64,000 bases of DNA, taken from the NCBI RefSeq assembly GCF_024749285.1, contig NZ_CP087196.1, forward strand, positions 4,712,001 through 4,776,000, written 5' to 3'. Each line of letters begins with the position of its first letter. Positions within the stretch are counted from its first letter, which is position 1. The notes beneath the pieces were generated by a model. That model did no database searches and had not been told where the DNA came from. It saw only the letters and a list, made by a program, of their open reading frames with translations. Of this stretch, positions 54,115 to 61,273 are shown piece after piece. The translations under genes were made by a program, and so were the position numbers. The stretch comes from Pseudomonas sp. B21-015. GTDB taxonomy: Bacteria > Pseudomonadota > Gammaproteobacteria > Pseudomonadales > Pseudomonadaceae.

Positions 54115-55533
54115 CTACTTGATCGCAGAACCGACAACAGCAGTGCCGTGGTCACGACGCTTGTTCTTGATGCCGTAGCAGATCCACATGAACGCGACCC
54201 ACACCGGAATCGCATACACCGAGATCTGGATGCCCGGAATCAGCAGCATCACGCCGAGGATGAACGCCACGAACGCCAGGCAAATGTAGTTGCCGTACGG
54301 GTACCACAAGGCCTTGAACAGCGGCGTCTGTCGGGTCTTGTTCATGTGCTGGCGGAACTTGAAATGCGAGAAGCTGATCATTGCCCAGTTGATCACCAGG
54401 GTTGCTACCACCAACGACATCAACAGTTCCAGCGCGTTTTGCGGGATCAGGTAGTTCAGCAACACCGCGATCAACGTCACGGCGGCCGACGCCAGGATCG
54501 AACGCACCGGCACGCCACGCTTGTCGATCTTCGACAAGGCCTTCGGCGCATCGCCCTGCTCGGCCATGCCCAGCAACATGCGGCTGTTGCAGTAAGTGCC
54601 GCTGTTGTACACCGACAGCGCCGCGGTCAGGACCACGAAGTTGAGGACGTGCGCGGCGGTGTTGCTGCCGAGCATCGAGAACACTTGCACGAACGGGCTA
54701 CCGCTGTAGGCATCGCCGGACGCATTCAGCGTCGTCAGCAGGCTGTCCCAAGGGGTCAGCGACAGCAGGACCACCAACGCACCGATGTAGAAAATCAGGA
54801 TCCGGTAGATCACCTGGTTGATGGCTTTCGGGATCACGGTTTTCGGCTTGTCGGCTTCAGCAGCGGTGAAACCGAGCATTTCCAGGCCGCCGAAGGAGAA
54901 CATGATGATCGCCATGGCCATCACCAGACCGCTGACGCCGTTCGGGAAGAAGCCACCGTGGGTCCACAGGTTGGTCACCGAGGCTTGTGGGCCGCCGTGG
55001 CCGCTGACCAGCAAGTAGCTGCCCAGGGCAATCATGCCGACGATCGCCACGACCTTGATGATCGCGAACCAGAACTCGGCTTCGCCGAAGACTTTGACGT
55101 TGGCCAGGTTGATCGCGTTGATCAGCACGAAGAAAGCGGCGGCCGAGACCCAGGTCGGGATGTCCGGCGCCCAGTAGTGGATGTATTTGCCGACCGCAGT
55201 CAGCTCGGACATGCCCACCAGAATGTACAGAATCCAGCAGTTCCAGCCCGACAGGAAACCGGCGAAACCGCCCCAGTATTTGTGGGCGAAGTGGCTGAAG
55301 GAACCGGCGACCGGCTCTTCGACGATCATTTCGCCCAGTTGGCGCATGATCATGAAGGCGATGAAGCCGCAAATGGCGTAACCGAGAATCATCGACGGGC
55401 CGGCGGATTTGAGTACACCGGCCGAGCCGAGGAACAACCCGGTACCGATCGCGCCACCGAGGGCGATCAGTTGAATATGGCGATTTTTCAGGCCGCGTTT
55501 AAGCTCGCCTGAATGCGAGTTTTGTCCACTCAT
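54115..55533 (-). CDS. aroP: Aromatic amino acid permease (AroP/APC family)
   Basis: A 472-residue inner-membrane permease with 12 predicted segments. The family motif is LIALGGAIGTGLFLGSAGVL (residues 24-43), with GEMIVEEPVAGSFSHFAHKYWG and SFGGLEMLGFTAAEADKP after it. Many APC members share these, so substrate is inferred. Proximity to phhABC and the leader features point to an aromatic amino acid. The start is at ATG 55533 (MSGQNSHSGELKRG). It has a 120-base-plus leader carrying a small upstream frame. Confidence 0.82.
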   Translation of the reverse strand: MSGQNSHSGELKRGLKNRHIQLIALGGAIGTGLFLGSAGVLKSAGPSMILGYAICGFIAFMIMRQLGEMIVEEPVAGSFSHFAHKYWGGFAGFLSGWNCWILYILVGMSELTAVGKYIHYWAPDIPTWVSAAAFFVLINAINLANVKVFGEAEFWFAIIKVVAIVGMIALGSYLLVSGHGGPQASVTNLWTHGGFFPNGVSGLVMAMAIIMFSFGGLEMLGFTAAEADKPKTVIPKAINQVIYRILIFYIGALVVLLSLTPWDSLLTTLNASGDAYSGSPFVQVFSMLGSNTAAHVLNFVVLTAALSVYNSGTYCNSRMLLGMAEQGDAPKALSKIDKRGVPVRSILASAAVTLIAVLLNYLIPQNALELLMSLVVATLVINWAMISFSHFKFRQHMNKTRQTPLFKALWYPYGNYICLAFVAFILGVMLLIPGIQISVYAIPVWVAFMWICYGIKNKRRDHGTAVVGSAIK

Positions 55534-55593
55534 GAAAAGGGTCTCACGCAAGGTTTGATGATGTTCAGTAGACGTTGCTGCTCGGTTGCGATT

Positions 55594-55656
55594 TCAAGCA
55601 GCGCCGATCAAACCCCAGCGCAGGCACCAGGAGTTCAGCGTTTTTACGACAGTCAT
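55594..55656 (-). CDS. Candidate leader peptide of the aroP gene (20 residues, two Trp)
   Basis: ATG at 55656 with AGGTGA 5 bases upstream opens a frame of 20 residues: MTVVKTLNS, Trp10, CLR, Trp14, then GLIGAA and a TGA. It lies 60 bases upstream of the aroP ATG and about 130 bases downstream of a sigma-70 promoter. Trp pairs are used in leader peptides that sense amino acid levels, but no attenuator terminator was found. A GCTGCT/AGCAGC hairpin overlaps the stop. Confidence 0.5.
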   Translation of the reverse strand: MTVVKTLNSWCLRWGLIGAA

Positions 55657-55784
55657 GCGTCACCTATTTGTTTTTATCTGTGACGAAATCGAACCCGACA
55701 CGCTCGTGACGCGGCGGAGTGAACAAGGCGGGTAGCCTTGAAGTTTGCGCTATTGCGCAGAGGGTCACAGTTAAAACGCGGCGC

Positions 55785-55813
55785 ATTGTACACCTGTAAC
55801 CCCCTGCTGCCAG
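55785..55813 (-). promoter_or_regulatory. Sigma-70 promoter of the aroP leader
   Basis: CTGGCA, 17 bases, TGTACAAT on the minus strand: a -35 with 4 of 6 consensus bases and an extended TACAAT -10. It would give a 5' leader of about 240 bases ahead of aroP, including the 20-codon frame. Confidence 0.6.
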
Positions 55814-55824
55814 ACACCGCTGGA

Positions 55825-55971
55825 TCAGCGCGTCGGTTGCCGGGATTGCGTGTGTCCGCCTCGAGTGGCTCGGGCGGCTGCAAAAATTGAGTCAGGCCTT
55901 TGCAGGCCATCGACGGGAGCAGCGGAGAAATCGCTCCACGGGGTGAGATGGAGATGAGTCACGGCGTTCAT
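55825..55971 (-). CDS. Candidate small protein upstream of aroP (48 residues)
   Basis: ATG at 55971 with a perfect AGGAGG four bases away opens a 48-residue frame (MNAVTHLHLTPWSDFSAAPVDG...). A still smaller frame (MPVVQVHNKKEAQ) stops at the same point as ATGA, implying coupling. The first half has codon use typical of the genome, the second half does not. It could be a real small protein or a leader unit; function is unknown. Confidence 0.35.
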   Translation of the reverse strand: MNAVTHLHLTPWSDFSAAPVDGLQRPDSIFAAARATRGGHTQSRQPTR

Positions 55972-56146
55972 TGCGCCTCCTTCTTGTTATGCACCTGCAC
56001 GACAGGCATGGGGCGCATCTCACCCTTCAAACGATGCTGAAACAAGCGCACCAGAGCCCTTGAATCCCATCCACACAGCGGCGGACGGCAGCTTTTCCTT
56101 ACAGCCCTTTCCCCAGCGGCATTCCACGGGGTTTGAGCGGGCTTTT

Positions 56147-56164
56147 CGTAAGGTTTTGTTTACA
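56147..56164 (-). promoter_or_regulatory. TyrR/PhhR-like box upstream of the aroP region
   Basis: CGTAAG-GTTTTG-TTTACA read on the plus strand; 11 of its 12 half-site bases equal those of the box at 48386-48403 upstream of phhA. It lies about 180 bases before the 48-codon frame and 610 bases before aroP. It suggests PhhR control of the transcript that leads into aroP or of the opposite peptide locus. Confidence 0.45.
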
Positions 56165-56427
56165 AGGCGTAACGCAAATTTTCCAAACCAGATCCAGAGA
56201 CTCTCTGACTGTAAATTGACGATAGGAAGCTTGCTAAGTAAATACCCGACTTAGTTTTCTGTTTTTTATTAAAAAGTTCGCTTTCGAAAAACGGAATAAA
56301 TAGTTCAAATGAAAATTGTTTGATTATTTTTTTGCATTCCAAAAATCTGTGAACTAGGTTTGCAGCAACTTGCCGAGCCGCATCGACCGACAAGTTGACG
56401 CGCTCTTCAACGAGTGAAAAACGCGCC

Positions 56428-56487
56428 GCTGTTCTTACCGAAGCTGTTCTTACCGAAGCTGCTCTTACCGAAGCTGCTCTTACCGAA
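56428..56487. repeat. Four tandem copies of a 15-bp repeat
   Basis: GCTGTTCTTACCGAA occurs twice, then GCTGCTCTTACCGAA twice, head to tail, ending 24 bases before the ATG of the 45-residue peptide gene. Copies 1-2 and 3-4 differ by one base. As the unit is a multiple of 3 it stays open in several frames, but no gene is supported through it. Confidence 0.9.
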
Positions 56488-56511
56488 GAAAGCATCTAGG
56501 AGATTCACCAT

Positions 56512-56649
56512 GCAAGCACTGGACAAAGACTTGGACACTGAACTGCAACTGGACGATTGGTTTGAAGCACCGACCCATGAGGCCGCCGTTGAAATGATGC
56601 AAGCCGATGCGGTTGTTCCGTTCGGCACGGCGATGTGGCCTTTGTAAGG
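56512..56649 (+). CDS. 45-residue peptide, possible precursor of a modified peptide
   Basis: ATG 56512 follows TAGGAG at good spacing. The peptide is acidic at the N-terminus (MQALDKDLDTELQLDDWFEAP) and hydrophobic at the C-terminus (VVPFGTAMWPL). This leader-plus-core layout is typical of ribosomally made, post-translationally modified peptides. No membrane segment or Sec signal is present. It stands 65 bases before a metallopeptidase-like gene, with a hairpin between. Not recognised as a known family. Confidence 0.6.
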
Positions 56650-56658
56650 TATTCCGAC

Positions 56659-56683
56659 GGGCACGATCCGGCCGGTCGTGTCC
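56659..56683 (+). terminator. Hairpin between the peptide gene and the M29-like gene
   Basis: GGGCACGA and TCGTGTCC pair (one G-T wobble) around the loop TCCGGCCGG; a partly T-rich stretch follows. It could be a leaky terminator or processing point giving more peptide transcript than enzyme transcript. Confidence 0.4.
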
Positions 56684-56714
56684 GCCTCTTTCTCGGTTTG
56701 TCAAGGAGGACTAC

Positions 56715-57680
56715 ATGGATAAGCAGCGCGCCATTTCGCATTTCCTTTACTACCTCGAACATCACCCTGCCGTTGCCGGTGTCAACCCGGCAAAGGTCTT
56801 GCTCGGCCACACCGCTGACTACGAGGCACTGACCGGCGCCATTGCCGAGCAAGCCGGTAACAGCCCACGGTTCAGCTTCAGCGCAATGCGCCTGGACCTC
56901 GAACCCACCCAATTGCTGGCTCAGGCGATTGCCGACAGCGATCTGTACATTTTCTTCTACGACTCTTCCACCCTGCCCAACCCGCGTCCCGACGGCCCGG
57001 ACTTTGTCCGTGCGCTGCAAGGCGTCATGGCAGAAAACTGGAAGAAGTCGCTGCTGTTCAAGGATTACGGCGATTACTTCTACGACACCTTCAGTGTCAC
57101 CCCGCAGCGAATTGCCGGATTGAACAGGCACTTGATCCAGCGCATGTCCCACGCCACCACCTTGAGTTTCAAAGATGATCATGGCTCGTGGTTCGAAACG
57201 CCATTGAGCAGTATCAAGAAATGGACCGACATCAACGGTATCGGCAACTTCGATCTGGCCCCCGGCGAGATCGCCACCCATAGCGAGGCCATTAATGGCC
57301 GGGTGAAGTTTATGGGGACGTTCCTCGGTACAATTCCGTTTGCCCGCAAGTACGGCGTACTGACGTCACCGCTGGAGTTGTGGATCGAGAACTCGACCAT
57401 CAGCAAAATCGCCACCGATGTGCCGGGACTGGAGCATGACTTCAACAAGTACCTGGACGCCAATCCGTCCAATCGACGAATCGAGGAGCTGGGGATCGGC
57501 ACCAATGAAGGCGTGAAAGCGTTGTATGCGCGCAACGCCGGGTTCGAGGAGCGCCATTGCGGTTTGCACCTGGGGCTAGGCGGTGGCGCCAAGGGTAGCC
57601 ATCATTTGGACCTGATCTTCTCCAGTGGCGTGTTGGCGCTGGATGATGACCCGGTGTTTAACGGACGGTTTGTCTTTTAG
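56715..57680 (+). CDS. M29 aminopeptidase-like protein of unknown substrate
   Basis: A 321-residue cytoplasmic protein with an excellent AAGGAGG site before ATG 56715. The C-terminal half carries the pattern of M29 (AmpS/AmpT) metallopeptidases: EELGIGTNEGVKALY, then CGLHLGLGGGAKGSHHLDLIF with the His and Asp metal-ligand positions. At 321 residues it is shorter than typical M29 enzymes (around 400), and the N-terminal half is poorly recognisable. It may have been recruited to process or modify the preceding 45-residue peptide. Function is not known. Confidence 0.75.
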   Translation: MDKQRAISHFLYYLEHHPAVAGVNPAKVLLGHTADYEALTGAIAEQAGNSPRFSFSAMRLDLEPTQLLAQAIADSDLYIFFYDSSTLPNPRPDGPDFVRALQGVMAENWKKSLLFKDYGDYFYDTFSVTPQRIAGLNRHLIQRMSHATTLSFKDDHGSWFETPLSSIKKWTDINGIGNFDLAPGEIATHSEAINGRVKFMGTFLGTIPFARKYGVLTSPLELWIENSTISKIATDVPGLEHDFNKYLDANPSNRRIEELGIGTNEGVKALYARNAGFEERHCGLHLGLGGGAKGSHHLDLIFSSGVLALDDDPVFNGRFVF

Positions 57681-57710
57681 CCCAAGATTCTGCAGTGATG
57701 CCGAGGACGC

Positions 57711-57794
57711 CTTCGCGGGCAAGCCTCGCTCCCACATTGATCGCATTCCTATGAAACAACTCGGTCACCTGTGGGAGCGGGCTTGCCCGCGATG
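57711..57794. repeat. REP doublet with the GGGCAAGCC core
   Basis: CTTCGCGGGCAAGCCTCGCTCCCAC is followed 35 bases later by GTGGGAGCGGGCTTGCCCGCGATG in inverted order. Same general class as the other REPs here but with the GGGCTTGCCC core seen at 50991. Confidence 0.8.
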
Positions 57795-57833
57795 ACTGAC
57801 TTACAAACACCCCATCACTAAAACCAGCCCAAA

Positions 57834-57864
57834 AAAAACGCCATCCTCGAAGGATGGCGTTTTT
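57834..57864 (-). terminator. Rho-independent terminator of rluB
   Basis: AAAAACGCCATCCT-CGA-AGGATGGCGTTTTT: a 14-bp stem with T/A runs on both sides, 18 bases past the rluB stop on the minus strand. Confidence 0.85.
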
Positions 57865-57881
57865 CATGGAGCGCTTACCGA

Positions 57882-59147
57882 TTACTCAGGCTTGCGACGA
57901 CCGAAGCCCGGACGCTGGCCGGAACCGGCTGGCGCGCCGCGGCGCTTGCCCGATGGCGCGTCACGGTCGACCAGCACGATGCCTGGGCGTTTCTTCGGCG
58001 CCGGCTTGGCCGGGCGCTTGGTGTCGGCAGGGCGGTCTGCCACCGGAGTACCACGGCCGGCAGGCGCGCCGCGGTCGCTACGACCACCGGACGGAGCGCC
58101 ACGGCCTTCGCCACGCTCAGTGCGACCGTTGGCCGGACGTGGAGTGCGTGGGCCGCGCTCGCCGTCCTGACGTGGCGCTGGCTTACGGGCCGGGCGCTCG
58201 CCTTCGATCTGCGGCTCGCGGGATTCGCGTGGGCTGGCAGCGGTCGCACCAGCAGCTGGACGCAACGTGCGCACGCGCTCGGTCTTGCCCATCGGACGCG
58301 ACGATTTACGCTGCATACGATCGAGCTTGTCCTTGCTCTTGGCGTTCATCTGCGGCATCGCCACCGGCGTCAGGCCGACTTCGGCACTGAGAATGTCGAC
58401 TTCGTACTGGCTCATTTCGCGCCAGCGGCCCATCGGCAGGTCGGAATTGAGGAACACCGGACCGAAACGCACGCGCTTCAGGCGGCTGACCACCAGCCCC
58501 TGGGATTCCCACAGGCGACGGACTTCGCGGTTACGACCTTCCATCACCACGCAGTGGTACCAGTGGTTGAAACCTTCGCCGCCTGGTGCCTGCTTGATGT
58601 CGGTGAACTTGGCCGGGCCGTCTTCGAGTACCACGCCTGCCTTCAGACGCTCGATCATCTCGTCATCGACTTCGCCACGTACACGTACCGCGTATTCACG
58701 GTCCATTTCGTAGGAAGGGTGCATCAGGCGGTTGGCCAACTCACCGTCGGTGGTGAACATCAAGAGACCGGTGGTGTTGATGTCCAGACGACCGATATTG
58801 ATCCAGCGACCTTCTTTCGGGCGCGGCATCTTGTCGAACACGGTCGGACGGCCTTCCGGGTCGACACGGGTGCAGATTTCACCGTCGGGTTTGTTGTACA
58901 TGATCACGCGGCGTACCGACTCGGCGGCTTCTTCGCGCTTGATCACCTTGCCATCGATGGTGATGGCGTCATGCAGGTCGACGCGCAGGCCGAGGGTGGC
59001 ATCTTTGCCATTGACCTTGATGCGGCCGTGGCTGATCCAGGCTTCTACGTCACGGCGCGAGCCGACGCCGATACGGGCGAGGACTTTCTGCAGTTTTTCG
59101 CCTGCGGGGCCGATTTCCTGGTCGTCTTTCTGGTCGTTGATACTCAT
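57882..59147 (-). CDS. rluB: 23S rRNA pseudouridine(2605) synthase RluB
   Basis: RluB isomerises U2605 of 23S rRNA. An N-terminal S4 RNA-binding domain (about 16-65, EKLQKVLARIGVGSRRDVEAWISHGRIKVNG) precedes the synthase domain. The catalytic Asp122 sits in GRLDINTTGLLMFTTDG. The C-terminal tail of about 140 residues is basic and Arg/Gly/Pro-rich (e.g. GRSDRGAPAGRGTP). It is longer than in E. coli and variable between pseudomonads. The start is at 59147 (MSINDQKDDQEIG). Confidence 0.94.
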   Translation of the reverse strand: MSINDQKDDQEIGPAGEKLQKVLARIGVGSRRDVEAWISHGRIKVNGKDATLGLRVDLHDAITIDGKVIKREEAAESVRRVIMYNKPDGEICTRVDPEGRPTVFDKMPRPKEGRWINIGRLDINTTGLLMFTTDGELANRLMHPSYEMDREYAVRVRGEVDDEMIERLKAGVVLEDGPAKFTDIKQAPGGEGFNHWYHCVVMEGRNREVRRLWESQGLVVSRLKRVRFGPVFLNSDLPMGRWREMSQYEVDILSAEVGLTPVAMPQMNAKSKDKLDRMQRKSSRPMGKTERVRTLRPAAGATAASPRESREPQIEGERPARKPAPRQDGERGPRTPRPANGRTERGEGRGAPSGGRSDRGAPAGRGTPVADRPADTKRPAKPAPKKRPGIVLVDRDAPSGKRRGAPAGSGQRPGFGRRKPE

Positions 59148-59347
59148 CTGGGCACCTCCCGGTGTGATCAAGTTCAGGCCTTGGCCTGAAGATGTGAAAT
59201 CTGGTCGTTTGACGAAGGAATCGCCAAAGGGTCGCGAATCATACGCTCATGGGAGCGTTCGCGCATCAGAGACTAGCTGATCGATGGGAGGTTATTGGCT
59301 TTTCCGCCGACCGGTGGCACCAAGCTCGAATTCAATACAGAACCAAT

Positions 59348-59435
59348 GTGGGAGCGAGCCTGCTCGCGATAGCGGTGGATCAGACAACATTGATGTCGAC
59401 TGACGCGCCCTCATCGCGAGCAGGCTCGCTCCCAC
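59348..59435. repeat. REPIN (paired REP sequences)
   Basis: GTGGGAGCGAGCCTGCTCGC and its inverted copy at 59416-59435 flank a linker with ACATTGATGTCGACTGAC, nearly identical to that at 31384-31461. It lies between scpB and rluB. Confidence 0.85.
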
Positions 59436-59444
59436 AGGTTTTTG

Positions 59445-60443
59445 TCAATCTTCGAACTGGCGGCGCTCGGCCTCGATGGCTTCTGCCAAAGCCTGGGCTT
59501 CGGCTTCTTCGTCGGTCAGCTCGGGCTCAGGTTTCGGCTGTTCGAGAGCGGCGACGGCGGCCAGCAGTTTCTCGCGAGCTTCGGCAACGCCAAGAATGTC
59601 ATCTTCCTGTTCTGGTTCAGCTTCGGCTTCGGCTTCAGCTTCAGCTTCAGCTTCAGCTTCGACCTGAGGTTCAACTTCGGTTTCAGGCTCGGGTCCTGCC
59701 AACTCCCCTTCAGTCTCGGTGAACTCGCCATCGCGCAACAAATCGTCGAAATCGGTCTTGAGCCCCTCCTCCATGGTGTCCAGCTCCAGCAGCAGCGTAT
59801 GGAAACTGGTTTCTTCCTTGGGCTCCTCCGGTTCGGCGCTGGCATCCGCCAATTCTTGCAACCCGGCCGGCACCGGTGCGTCATCGAACTCGAGCATCGG
59901 CTCGGGTTCCAGTTCACGCAGCTCCGCCAACGGTGGCAGGTCGTCGAGGTTCTTCAGGTTGAAGTGATCGAGAAACGCCTTGGTGGTGGCGAACATCGCT
60001 GGCTTGCCGGGCACGTCACGGTAACCGACGATGCGGATCCACTCACGCTCCAGCAGGGTTTTCACAATGTGACTGTTAACCGCCACGCCGCGCACGTCTT
60101 CGATCTCGCCCCGGGTGATCGGCTGGCGATAGGCGATCAGGGCCATGGTTTCGAGCATGGCCCGCGAGTAACGCTGCGGCCGCTCTTCCCACAAGCGTCC
60201 GACCCACGGTGCGAATTTTTCGCGGATCTGCAAGCGATACCCGGAGGCGACTTCCTTCAACTCGAAGGCTCGGCCATCGCAGGATTTGGCCAGAATCGTC
60301 AGCGCTTTCTTGAAAACCGGCGGTTCGGGCCGCTCGCCTTCTTCGAAGAGTTCGAACAGGCGCTCCAGCGATTGTGGTTTTCCCGAGGCCAACAGAAAGG
60401 CTTCAAGCAGTGGCGCCAGCTCGCGGGGTTCAGTCAGGTTCAT
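59445..60443 (-). CDS. scpB: Segregation and condensation protein B
   Basis: ScpB is a kleisin-associated winged-helix protein of the condensin-like SMC complex in chromosome segregation. Two winged-helix domains occupy residues 1 to about 180 (LAPLLEAFLLASGKPQSLERLFELFEEGE ... IEDVRGVAVNSHIVKTLLEREWIRIVGYRDVPGKPAMFATTKAFLDHFNL). An acidic tail of about 150 residues follows, with a Glu-Ala repeat near 265-280. The full length of 332 is longer than in Bacillus (about 200) because of this tail. It follows scpA by 11 bases. Confidence 0.92.
   Translation of the reverse strand: MNLTEPRELAPLLEAFLLASGKPQSLERLFELFEEGERPEPPVFKKALTILAKSCDGRAFELKEVASGYRLQIREKFAPWVGRLWEERPQRYSRAMLETMALIAYRQPITRGEIEDVRGVAVNSHIVKTLLEREWIRIVGYRDVPGKPAMFATTKAFLDHFNLKNLDDLPPLAELRELEPEPMLEFDDAPVPAGLQELADASAEPEEPKEETSFHTLLLELDTMEEGLKTDFDDLLRDGEFTETEGELAGPEPETEVEPQVEAEAEAEAEAEAEAEPEQEDDILGVAEAREKLLAAVAALEQPKPEPELTDEEAEAQALAEAIEAERRQFED
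59618..59670. repeat. Hexanucleotide microsatellite inside scpB
   Basis: About eight copies of GCTTC(A/G) in a row on the plus strand encode the Glu-Ala repeat in the acidic tail of ScpB. In-frame units mean that copy-number changes would not break the gene. Confidence 0.85.
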
Positions 60444-60454
60444 GATTCAACTCG

Positions 60455-61273
60455 TTATTCGGCTCGGGCCCGGACATGGATCGCCGCGAACGGCTCATTC
60501 TGCACCAGCTCGACCAAGGATTCCTTGACCAGTTCGAGGATCGCCATAAAGGTGACTACCACCCCCAGGCGCCCTTCTTCAGCGGTGAACAGCTCGACAA
60601 AAGGCACAAAACCGCCGCCCTTGAGCCGCTCCAGCACATCGCTCATACGCTCGCGGGTGGACAATGCCTCGCGGCTGACCTGGTGGCTTTCGAACATGTC
60701 GCCGCGGCGCAGGACCTCGGCCATGGACATCAGCAACTCTTCCAGACGCACATCCGGCAACAGCTTGCGCGCGCGTGCCTCCGGGGCATCGAGCTTGGGC
60801 ACCACCACGTCGCGGCCAACGCGGCTCAGGCCATCAATGCCTTCGGCGGCAGCCTTGAAGCGTTCGTATTCCTGCAGACGACGGATCAGTTCGGCGCGGG
60901 GGTCGTCTTCTTCGTCTTCAATCGTTTCGGCCCGTGGCAGCAGCATCCGCGATTTGATCTCGGCGAGCATCGCGGCCATCACCAGGTACTCGGCGGCCAA
61001 CTCCAGGCGCACCGACTGCATCAACTCGACATAGCCCATGTACTGACGGGTGATTTCCGCCACCGGGATGTCGAGGATGTTGATGTTCTGTTTGCGGATC
61101 AGGTACAGCAGCAGGTCGAGCGGGCCTTCGAAGGCCTCGAGAAAGACCTCGAGCGCATCCGGCGGAATGTACAGGTCCAGCGGCATTTCCATGACCGCCT
61201 GGCCATAGACCATGGCGAAAGGCAGTTCTTGCTGGGCGCCGGCCTGGCTGTCGACGGGTTCTACTGCAGACAT
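60455..61273 (-). CDS. scpA: Segregation and condensation protein A
   Basis: ScpA is the kleisin bridging SMC heads. The 272-residue protein has the N-terminal helices EVFLEAFEGPLDLLLYLIRKQNINILDIPVAEITRQYMGYVELM, a strong signature, and a C-terminal winged helix (FVPFVELFTAEEGRLGVVVTFMAILELVKESLVELVQ). Its start abuts the stop of the YciO gene. The N-terminal extension of about 35 residues is usual in Pseudomonas. Confidence 0.94.
   Translation of the reverse strand: MSAVEPVDSQAGAQQELPFAMVYGQAVMEMPLDLYIPPDALEVFLEAFEGPLDLLLYLIRKQNINILDIPVAEITRQYMGYVELMQSVRLELAAEYLVMAAMLAEIKSRMLLPRAETIEDEEDDPRAELIRRLQEYERFKAAAEGIDGLSRVGRDVVVPKLDAPEARARKLLPDVRLEELLMSMAEVLRRGDMFESHQVSREALSTRERMSDVLERLKGGGFVPFVELFTAEEGRLGVVVTFMAILELVKESLVELVQNEPFAAIHVRARAE

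Larger units (their letters stand above)
55534..56511. other. Long regulatory region between aroP and the peptide locus
   Basis: Nearly 1 kb without a conventional gene. From aroP outward it holds a 20-codon upstream frame, a sigma-70 promoter, a 48-codon frame with a perfect Shine-Dalgarno, a TyrR/PhhR-like box, and then an AT-rich stretch (56165-56400). A 15-bp tandem repeat just before the peptide gene follows. Confidence 0.7.

Noticed and set aside
55674..55910. A 78-residue minus-strand frame upstream of aroP
   Set aside because: It covers the sigma-70 promoter and overlaps the leader in another frame; low-complexity, Arg/Ser-rich product with no ribosome site.
56160..56495. A 111-residue minus-strand frame (RAASVRAASVRTAS...) in the AT-rich region
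   Set aside because: Its start runs through the 15-bp tandem repeats and it has no ribosome site. Composition and codon use do not match real genes here.
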